Origin: Acidocella sp.
GTDB lineage: Bacteria; Pseudomonadota; Alphaproteobacteria; Acetobacterales; Acetobacteraceae
NCBI GenBank assembly: GCA_029077775.1
Contig: JAQNCU010000018.1
Coordinates: 1 to 16,504, forward strand
DNA length: 16,504 bases
Direction of reading: 5' to 3'
Positions 1-5,613 of this stretch are shown one piece after another. Position 1 is the stretch's first letter, and each line of letters opens with the position of its first letter. A program made the position numbers and the translations under genes. The notes under the pieces are model-generated. The model was not told the origin of the DNA. It saw only the letters and a list, made by a program, of their open reading frames with translations, and did no database searches.

Positions 1-1325
1 GGAATGATGGTGGCTTTATGCACCGGGTCGCATTCCGGCAGGGTGATCGAGCAGATCGCATGCCCGCCTTCATGATAGGCGGTCATTTTTTTCTCATCAT
101 CGCTCATGACCAGGCTGCGGCGCTCCGCCCCCATCATGACCTTGTCCTTGGCATGCTCGAACTCAGCCATGGCGACCACGCGCTTGCCGATGCGCGCGGC
201 GAGCAAGGCGGCCTCGTTCACCAGATTGGCGAGATCAGCGCCGGAGAAGCCCGGGGTGCCGCGCGCGATGGTTTTGGCGTCCACATCCGAGGCCAGAGGC
301 ACTTTGCGCATATGGACTTTGAGGATTTTTTCACGGCCCAGAACGTCGGGGTTGGGCACCACGACCTGACGGTCGAAGCGGCCCGGGCGCAGCAAAGCGG
401 GGTCGAGCACGTCCGGGCGGTTGGTGGCGGCGATCAGGATCACGCCCTCATTGCTCTCGAACCCGTCCATCTCGACCAGCATCTGGTTGAGGGTCTGTTC
501 ACGCTCATCATTGCCGCCGCCGAGGCCGGCACCGCGATGGCGACCAACCGCGTCGATTTCATCGATGAAGATGATGCAGGGCGCGTTCTTTTTGCCTTGC
601 TCGAACATGTCGCGGACGCGGGACGCGCCGACGCCGACGAACATCTCAACGAAGTCAGAACCGGAGATGGTGAAGAACGGCACGTTGGCCTCCCCCGCGA
701 TGGCGCGGGCGAGCAGCGTTTTGCCGGTGCCGGGCGGGCCGACGAGCAGGCAGCCTTTGGGGATTTTGCCACCGAGGCGCTGGAATTTCTGCGGGTCGCG
801 CAGGAACTCAACGATTTCCTGCAACTCGCCTTTGGCTTCATCGATCCCGGCGACATCCTCGAAGGTGATCCGGCCCTGTTTTTCGGTCAGCAGGCGCGCG
901 CGGCTTTTACCGAAGCCCATGGCACGGCCGCCGCCTGATTGCATCTGGCGCATGAAGAAGATCCACACCCCGATGAGCAGCAGCATTGGCGCCCAGGAGA
1001 TGAGGATTTTGAGGATTGGGTTCATGCCATCGCCCTGCGGCTTGGCATCGACATGCACATTCGCGGCCAGCAGCTTCGGCACCAGATTAGGGTCGGTCGG
1101 CGCGTAGGTGTCGAAGGTTTTGCCGTCTTTGGTGGTGCCAGAGACGTCGTGCCCGGCGATGGTGACATCCTGAACCTGCCCGTTGGTCACATCGGTCAGG
1201 AAGCTTGAATACGCGACGGACGTGGCGGTGGGGGTGGCGCTCGACGGTTGGAAGACGTTGAACAGCACGACCAGAAACAGGGCAACAACCACCCAGAGCG
1301 CGATATTACGACCAAGATTATTCAT
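1..1325 (-). CDS. ftsH: ATP-dependent zinc metalloprotease FtsH (C-terminus cut by window edge)
   Basis: Membrane-anchored AAA+ protease that extracts and degrades misfolded or short-lived membrane and cytoplasmic proteins. The frame is open from an ATG at 1325 to the left edge, giving about 441 residues of the usual 610-650. Visible in order: first membrane helix (about residues 8-25), periplasmic domain, second membrane helix (about 104-124), Walker A GPPGTGKT (196-203), Walker B IIFIDEID (251-258), the second region of homology (ATNRPDVLDPALLRPGRFDR), and the zinc-protease motif HEGGH (418-422, bases 60-74). The rest of the protease domain lies outside the window. AAGG lies just upstream of the start. 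It is the last gene visible in the pal-cpoB-tilS-ftsH cluster, a known alphaproteobacterial order, and has a 114-nt leader with a possible promoter of its own. Identity is certain from the motifs. Confidence 0.98.
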   Translation of the reverse strand, partial: MNNLGRNIALWVVVALFLVVLFNVFQPSSATPTATSVAYSSFLTDVTNGQVQDVTIAGHDVSGTTKDGKTFDTYAPTDPNLVPKLLAANVHVDAKPQGDGMNPILKILISWAPMLLLIGVWIFFMRQMQSGGGRAMGFGKSRARLLTEKQGRITFEDVAGIDEAKGELQEIVEFLRDPQKFQRLGGKIPKGCLLVGPPGTGKTLLARAIAGEANVPFFTISGSDFVEMFVGVGASRVRDMFEQGKKNAPCIIFIDEIDAVGRHRGAGLGGGNDEREQTLNQMLVEMDGFESNEGVILIAATNRPDVLDPALLRPGRFDRQVVVPNPDVLGREKILKVHMRKVPLASDVDAKTIARGTPGFSGADLANLVNEAALLAARIGKRVVAMAEFEHAKDKVMMGAERRSLVMSDDEKKMTAYHEGGHAICSITLPECDPVHKATII

Positions 1326-1346
1326 CTAGCCTTGTCCAGTTCTCTC

Positions 1347-1372
1347 AAAAAAAGCCGTCACGGGACTGTGGC
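1347..1372 (-). terminator. possible weak terminator or leader hairpin between tilS and ftsH
   Basis: On the minus strand GCCAC (1372-1368) can pair with GTG...GGC (1361-1354) with a two-base bulge. Seven T's (1353-1347) follow immediately. The element lies only about 20 nt before the ftsH start codon. It could end tilS transcription. If the promoter at 1401-1428 is real, it would sit inside the ftsH leader. The stem is short and imperfect, so confidence is limited. Confidence 0.4.
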
Positions 1373-1400
1373 GGAGGGTTTCTTAATATCAGATAGGCAT

Positions 1401-1428
1401 ATTGTACCGGTTTCCTATCCCAGCACAA
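1401..1428 (-). promoter_or_regulatory. candidate ftsH promoter
   Basis: Read on the minus strand, TTGTGC (1428-1423) and TACAAT (1406-1401) are separated by 16 nt. The -10 box matches TATAAT at five of six bases; the -35 box matches at three. Transcription would begin near 1394, about 70 nt before the ftsH ATG. The position in an AT-richer gap after tilS supports it. No heat-shock sigma-32-type pair was recognised. Confidence 0.4.
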
Positions 1429-1439
1429 ATAAATCGGCT

Positions 1440-2687
1440 TCACGTCATAAATGAGGCGCTGGAGAGCGGTTGGGGTGGCATAAATTGCGTGGCGACGGGG
1501 AAAGAGACCTCGCCATTCGGGCCGCGCAGGCAGGGCATGGCGCGCAGCACCGCCGAGGGCAGGCCGCAATGCCCCCGGAACTGCCTTGCATCGGTGCCCA
1601 ACGCGCCGAAGCGCCAGCCCGGCGGGGCGCTTTGCGCGAGGCGGAACCGGCGGTCCCAGATGGCGCCAGAGGTGGCGGCGATGTCCGGGCGGCAGGAGGC
1701 TAGTTCGCGTACCAGCAGCCAGCCGGTGCCCCGCCGCTGAGCGGCTAGACCATCGTGCCGCTGAGCGGCCAAAACATCCAGCCGCCCGGCTTGCATGAGC
1801 CGCACACCGCCGAGCGTGGCCGGGCGCAGTTCCATGCAGAGCGATGCGATGCTGCGCGATGCGGGCGCGTAATCAGCGCCGCCGATGGTGCGCAGGAGCG
1901 CGCCCAGCGCAGCCGGTGGGGCGAAGTTGACGTGGATGAGCGCGAAGCCCTCGGGCCGGATGGTGGTGTGCCGGGCGAGAAACGTCGCCGTCTCATGCGC
2001 GGAACGCTCCCCCTGGGTGGGTGCACGTGGCGGGACACCGGCGAGGCGCAGGCGCGCACGCTCAAAACGGGGGTCGAGGTTGGAAGGGTCCTCGACCCAG
2101 GTGACTCCGTGCTGGCGGAGATAGGCGCGCAATGTGGCGGGCGACTCGGCCAGCAGCGGGCGCAATAATACGATCGCGGCGCGGGCACTGAAGGTGGCGA
2201 TGCCCGCAGCACCGCCGGGGCCGCGCAGGGCGCGCATGGCCAGGGTTTCGGCCTGGTCGGCGGCATGGTGGCCGAGGACGAGGTGCAGGCACCCGGAGGC
2301 CGAAGCCGCCGCGCCCAGCGCCCCATGCCGCGCCCGGCGCGCTTGTGCCTGGAGGCCAGCGCCGGTGGGCAGGCCCGATAATGTCAGGACGCGGCTGGGT
2401 ATGTGGCGCTGGCTGAGGCTTTGGGCGGTTGTGGCGGCGTCCGTGGCTGAGGCGGGGCGCAACCCGTGATCGACGATGAACGCGCGCACATGCCCGCCGC
2501 GCTGGCGCGCCCAATGATCCGCGAGCAGACATGCCGCCATGCTATCCGCCCCGCCGGAGACCGCGACCGCGATAACAGGGCGGTTTGGATAGGGGCCAAG
2601 CCTGTCCATGGCGATGGCGAAGCGGGTGGTAAGGGCAGCGGCGAGGGCCGCGCCGGGCCCAGGCGTTTCGGCAAGGGTCAGGAACAA
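1440..2687 (-). CDS. tilS: tRNA(Ile)-lysidine synthase TilS
   Basis: PP-loop ATPase that converts C34 of the CAU-anticodon tRNA-Ile to lysidine, so that it reads AUA and is charged with isoleucine. The ATP-binding P-loop SGGADS is at residues 44-49. It is followed by the conserved stretch GHHAADQAET and ALRGPGG, as in TilS N-terminal domains. At 415 aa the length is normal. The C-terminal third is poorly conserved, as is usual. The chosen start is a TTG at 2687 that overlaps the end of cpoB by 10 nt. The only other reasonable start, ATG at 2609, would remove residues that look conserved (FAIAMDRLGPYP). No clear ribosome-binding site is visible, so translation is probably coupled to cpoB. The function call is firm; the exact start is not. 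Confidence 0.93.
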   Translation of the reverse strand: MFLTLAETPGPGAALAAALTTRFAIAMDRLGPYPNRPVIAVAVSGGADSMAACLLADHWARQRGGHVRAFIVDHGLRPASATDAATTAQSLSQRHIPSRVLTLSGLPTGAGLQAQARRARHGALGAAASASGCLHLVLGHHAADQAETLAMRALRGPGGAAGIATFSARAAIVLLRPLLAESPATLRAYLRQHGVTWVEDPSNLDPRFERARLRLAGVPPRAPTQGERSAHETATFLARHTTIRPEGFALIHVNFAPPAALGALLRTIGGADYAPASRSIASLCMELRPATLGGVRLMQAGRLDVLAAQRHDGLAAQRRGTGWLLVRELASCRPDIAATSGAIWDRRFRLAQSAPPGWRFGALGTDARQFRGHCGLPSAVLRAMPCLRGPNGEVSFPVATQFMPPQPLSSASFMT

Positions 2688-3529
2688 TGCGCGCGTTGGC
2701 TGACCGCGGCGATGCGCGGTGCCAGGCCCGCTGGCGGCGTGGGGAACTGGCTGTTCAGCGACGAGATGGTGTCGCAGGCGGCTTCATTCTGGTTGATGGC
2801 GGCGAGCGAACTGGCCAGCCCGAGCAGCGATGGCGCGGCCTCGGCCCCCGTGCGGTTGCGGTTATAGGCATCGTCATAGGCGATGGCGGCGTCTTGTGGT
2901 TTGCCGTCAGCCGCCAGGGCTTGCGCCAGGATGTATTGCGCCCGGTAGGCCTCAGGCGCGGTTTTGTCGGTGCTGAGCAGGCTGCGAGCGGCGGCTTCAG
3001 CGGCGGGGAAATGATGTTTGTCGTAATCGTCCTGCGCGGCCAGTAGCAGGGCGTGTGGCGTGGTTGATGCCGTAGCTTGCGGGGCCGCCGGGGGGGCTGC
3101 GGGTTCGGCTGGCGCGGCGGGTTGGGTGGCGGCCGTGGCACCGCCATTGGTCATCTGGAATTTCAGATCGCCGATCTCTTTCTCGGTGGCGTCGTGCTGG
3201 GTGTTCACCTGATTCTGCAACGTGTCGATCTGCCCGTTGAGCTGCTGGACTTGGGATTGAAGCTGACCCACCTGGTTGAGCAGGCTTGCCACCATGCCGC
3301 CAGCCGGGGGGGTGGCATTGTTGCTCGCGGGCGGCGGGTTGGCAGCACCACCCAAAGATGACCCGCCGCCGCCGGAATTGGATTGGAGCTGCTGGACCTG
3401 TTGTTGCAGTTGCAAAATCTGGTTCTCAAGGGCGATGCCCTCCTGGCTTTGGATGACAGGTTGGGCGAAGGCGGACCCGGCTAGCAGCGACAACGCGAGA
3501 GCAGCGGGGGCAATGGCAGCATGGCGCAT
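2678..3529 (-). CDS. cpoB: Tol-Pal system protein CpoB/YbgF (periplasmic, coiled coil plus TPR)
   Basis: Periplasmic partner of the Tol-Pal system, known in E. coli to coordinate outer-membrane constriction with peptidoglycan synthesis. It is 283 aa. A signal peptide (residues 1-22, ending AFA|Q) is followed by a short Gln/Leu-rich coiled coil (about 30-50), a Gly/Asn/Pro-rich linker (about 51-78), a second coiled coil (about 80-127), an Ala/Pro-rich linker (about 130-157), and a C-terminal region resembling TPR repeats (from about 158: HALLLAAQDDYDKHHFPAAE and similar helices). The start follows AGGA eleven bases upstream. It lies downstream of pal, separated by a terminator, and overlaps tilS by 10 nt. 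The low-complexity linkers make the N-terminal half variable; the fold and context make the identity secure. Confidence 0.92.
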   Translation of the reverse strand: MRHAAIAPAALALSLLAGSAFAQPVIQSQEGIALENQILQLQQQVQQLQSNSGGGGSSLGGAANPPPASNNATPPAGGMVASLLNQVGQLQSQVQQLNGQIDTLQNQVNTQHDATEKEIGDLKFQMTNGGATAATQPAAPAEPAAPPAAPQATASTTPHALLLAAQDDYDKHHFPAAEAAARSLLSTDKTAPEAYRAQYILAQALAADGKPQDAAIAYDDAYNRNRTGAEAAPSLLGLASSLAAINQNEAACDTISSLNSQFPTPPAGLAPRIAAVSQRAHCS

Positions 3530-3587
3530 GAAACATTTATCCTGACGACAGAATTAACCTGCCTCGGGATATAGAGGTTCGCGCCCC

Positions 3588-3624
3588 AAAACAAAACCGG
3601 CGGCCTCTTTGTAGATGCCGCCGG
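3588..3624 (-). terminator. rho-independent terminator downstream of pal
   Basis: A perfect 8-bp GC stem, GCCGCCGG/CCGGCGGC reading from either strand (3597-3604 with 3617-3624), has a 12-nt loop. On the minus strand it is followed by TTTTGTTTT (3596-3588). It sits 40 nt past the pal stop codon and before cpoB. It would therefore end or reduce pal transcripts before the cpoB-tilS genes. Confidence 0.75.
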
Positions 3625-3664
3625 CCCGACCGTTTACCCCGCCGAAGCAGGGATCATACAAAAT

Positions 3665-4162
3665 TTAGTGGCAGTTCTGGGGGTTGTCGCCCTGAACCGA
3701 GGTGATTGCGTTACGGTTCTGCTGGTACGACGCAGAGTCGTTACCGGCGGCGACCGGGCAGTTTTTACCATACGAGATGGTCTGGATGCGCGAGGCGGCG
3801 ACGCCCTGGGCGACCAGATAATCACGCGCCGCATCGGCACGCTTGTTGCCGAGCGCCAAGTTGTAGGTCTCAGTGCCACGCTCATCGGCGTTACCAGCAA
3901 CCAGCACGTTCACGGATGGGTATTTGGCGAGCCAGGCGGCCTGGCGACCGAGCGTGGCGTCAGCGTCCGAGCTGAGGGTCGATTTGTTGAAGTCGAAGAA
4001 CACGCGATCACCGACATTGGCGACGAGATCCTGCTCGCTGCCCGGAGCGGCGCCTGCGGTCTGCATGCCAGCGCCCGAATTGGAGGTGGTGGCGGTGGGG
4101 GGGGTGGAGCAGGCTGCCAGCAGGGCAAGGCCGGCGAAAGCGCCCAGTGCTTTGAATTTCAT
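3665..4162 (-). CDS. pal: peptidoglycan-associated lipoprotein Pal
   Basis: Outer-membrane lipoprotein that binds peptidoglycan and TolB, keeping the outer membrane attached during division. It is 165 aa, typical for Pal. The lipoprotein signal is MKFKALGAFAGLALLAAC, with lipobox LAAC and the lipidated Cys at 18. A Ser/Thr/Ala/Gly-rich tether leads to an OmpA-like domain (about 45-158) carrying FFDFNKSTL and the peptidoglycan-binding signature NADERGTETYN (91-101). The usual GHADERGT is GNADERGT here. Two cysteines, 135 (GKNCPV) and 164 (PQNCH), could form a disulfide in the periplasm. The gene is divergent from pheS, and tolB is not next to it in this window. The ribosome-binding site is weak (GGGAACGG about ten bases upstream). 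Confidence 0.96.
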   Translation of the reverse strand: MKFKALGAFAGLALLAACSTPPTATTSNSGAGMQTAGAAPGSEQDLVANVGDRVFFDFNKSTLSSDADATLGRQAAWLAKYPSVNVLVAGNADERGTETYNLALGNKRADAARDYLVAQGVAASRIQTISYGKNCPVAAGNDSASYQQNRNAITSVQGDNPQNCH

Positions 4163-4251
4163 AGGTAAACCGTTCCCTGTCGGTGAATGGGTGAGCGAAA
4201 AATAATTTAGGCTTTTGGTTGCGTAGACGAATAATCGCGCTTCCTGATTGG

Positions 4252-4281
4252 GCCATACATTGGCCTACGGCAAAGGGTCAA
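4252..4281 (-). promoter_or_regulatory. candidate pal promoter
   Basis: On the minus strand TTGACC (4281-4276) and TATGGC (4257-4252) are separated by 18 nt. The -35 box matches TTGACA at five of six bases; the -10 box is only partly like TATAAT. Transcription would start near 4245, about 80 nt before the pal ATG. Confidence 0.4.
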
Positions 4282-4313
4282 GCGTTAGTATGATGTATTT
4301 CTCATGATACGGG

Positions 4314-4323
4314 CCTGATCAGG
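4314..4323. promoter_or_regulatory. 10-bp palindrome upstream of pal/pheS
   Basis: CCTGATCAGG is a perfect dyad about 35 bp upstream of the candidate pal -35 box and on the pheS leader side. It could be an operator half-site pair for a dimeric regulator. A 10-bp palindrome can also arise by chance, and no regulator is recognised. Confidence 0.25.
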
Positions 4324-4402
4324 GTTCTGAACGCATTTTAATCTGTTGCTGTTGAGAATTTGTAACACCCGGATACGGGGGAGTGATCGGCGCGCTGACA
4401 TG

Positions 4403-4487
4403 TGGCGTCTCCGCCGCTGGTGCTTTGGCGTCTCCGCCGCTGGTGCTTTGGCGTCTCCGCCGCTTGTGCTTTGGCGTCTCCGCCGCT
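4403..4487. repeat. four tandem copies of a 23-bp repeat with mini-hairpins
   Basis: The 16-bp core TGGCGTCTCCGCCGCT occurs identically at 4403, 4426, 4449 and 4472, an exact 23-bp period. The 7-bp spacers are GGTGCTT, GGTGCTT and TGTGCTT. Each core contains GGCG-TCTC-CGCC, a 4-bp stem with a four-base loop, so a transcript would carry four small hairpins in a row. The array ends about 55 bp before the pheS start codon. Identical cores imply recent duplication or selection. The 23-bp period is close to two helical turns. Confidence 0.9.
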
Positions 4488-4542
4488 TGACTTTTAATCG
4501 GCAAAAATGTCTGCCCTGCACGCTGGAATGATAAGGGTGCGG

Positions 4543-5610
4543 ATGGTGGCGGAAGACCTTGAGATGAGTTTGGCGGCTTCATTGGCGGCGATGGCGTCGC
4601 TGGATGCGGCGGGGCTTGAGGATGTTCGGCTGCAATGGCTGGGCAAGGCCGGGATTTTGACCGGCAGGCTGAAAGCCCTGGGCGCGATGACGCCGGAGGC
4701 GCGCAAGGCCGAGGGCGCGGCGCTGAATGACTGTAAGGAGCGGCTGAACCAGGCTTTGTCGGCGCGGCGCGCGGCTTTGGATGAGGAGGCGCTGGCGGCC
4801 AGGCTTGAGCGCGAGCGGATCGACGTGACTGCCCCTGCCCGCCCCGAGCCTGTGGGCGCGATCCATCCGATCAGCCGGACGCTGGAGGAGATCACCGCGA
4901 TTTTTGGGGCCATGGGGTTCACGGTGAAAGAGGGGCCGGATATCGAGGATGACTGGCATGCGTTCGGCGCGCTGAACATCCCCGGCCACCACCCGGCGCG
5001 CGCCATGATGGATACATTCTATCTGAACGCCAGCTTGGGCAACCGCCCGGCTTTGCTGCGCCCGCATACATCGTCGGTGCAGGTGCGCACCATGCTGACG
5101 CAGGCGCCGCCGATACGGATTATCGTGCCGGGGCGGACCTATCGCTCGGACCATGACGCCACGCATTCGCCGATGTTCCACCAGACCGAGGGGCTGGTGA
5201 TCGGGCGGGATATCACGCTTGGGCACCTGAAAGGGTGCCTGATCGACTTTTTGCGGATGTTTTTTGGTAACCCGGCGCTGCCCGTGCGCTTCCGCGCCAG
5301 CTATTTTCCGTTCACCGAGCCCTCGATGGAGGTCGATATCGGGTGGAACCGTAAAACGGGCGAGATCGGCAAGGGCGGGGACTGGCTGGAGATTCTGGGC
5401 TCGGGCATGGTACACCCGAATGTGCTGGCCAATTGCGGGATCGATCCGCGGGAATTCCAGGGCTTTGCGTTCGGGGTGGGGATCGAGCGGATCACCATGC
5501 TGAAGCACGGGATTGCGGATTTGCGGCTGTTTTATGAAAGCGATGTGCGCTGGCTGCGCCATTACGGGGCAGCACCCTTATCCCCCGCCATGCTGCATGA
5601 GGGGGTATAG
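4543..5610 (+). CDS. pheS: phenylalanyl-tRNA synthetase alpha subunit PheS
   Basis: Catalytic subunit of the alpha2-beta2 PheRS, which charges tRNA-Phe in the cytoplasm. Class II synthetase motif 2 is RTYRSDHDATHSPMFHQ (residues 198-214) and motif 3 is GFAFGVGIERI (307-317). The N-terminal helical arm (about 1-85) is typical. I chose ATG 4543 because AAGGG lies five bases upstream (4533-4537) and the N-terminus then matches the usual family length (355 aa). In-frame ATGs at 4507, 4528 and 4564 are alternatives. It is followed by pheT after three bases, so the two are one operon. The leader carries a tandem repeat array; no Phe-rich leader peptide with a terminator was found. Confidence 0.96.
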   Translation: MVAEDLEMSLAASLAAMASLDAAGLEDVRLQWLGKAGILTGRLKALGAMTPEARKAEGAALNDCKERLNQALSARRAALDEEALAARLERERIDVTAPARPEPVGAIHPISRTLEEITAIFGAMGFTVKEGPDIEDDWHAFGALNIPGHHPARAMMDTFYLNASLGNRPALLRPHTSSVQVRTMLTQAPPIRIIVPGRTYRSDHDATHSPMFHQTEGLVIGRDITLGHLKGCLIDFLRMFFGNPALPVRFRASYFPFTEPSMEVDIGWNRKTGEIGKGGDWLEILGSGMVHPNVLANCGIDPREFQGFAFGVGIERITMLKHGIADLRLFYESDVRWLRHYGAAPLSPAMLHEGV

Positions 5611-5613
5611 GCC

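Larger units (their letters stand above)
4163..4542. other. divergent intergenic region between pal and pheS
   Basis: A 380-bp region with no convincing gene. The pal-proximal part is AT-richer and holds a candidate pal promoter (4252-4281, minus). A perfect palindrome CCTGATCAGG lies at 4314-4323. The pheS-proximal part holds the four-copy 23-bp tandem array (4403-4487). I could not place a good plus-strand -35/-10 pair for pheS. The reading frames that cross the array shift phase at each 23-bp copy and look non-coding. Confidence 0.8.

Noticed and set aside
18..938. Long plus-strand frame opposite ftsH
   Set aside because: It is a mirror of the ftsH codons in GC-rich DNA; the minus strand carries every FtsH motif.
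4289..4306. Tiny frame ATG ATG TAT TTC TCA TGA as a Phe leader peptide for pheST
   Set aside because: It has only one Phe codon, no ribosome-binding site and no terminator/antiterminator pair following it.
4403..4487. The repeat array as a CRISPR
   Set aside because: The spacers are only 7 bp and nearly identical, so it is a simple tandem repeat.
4346..4531. 61-codon plus-strand frame through the tandem repeats
   Set aside because: It starts at a TTG without a ribosome-binding site, overlaps pheS, and its composition is just the 23-bp repeat read in shifting frames.
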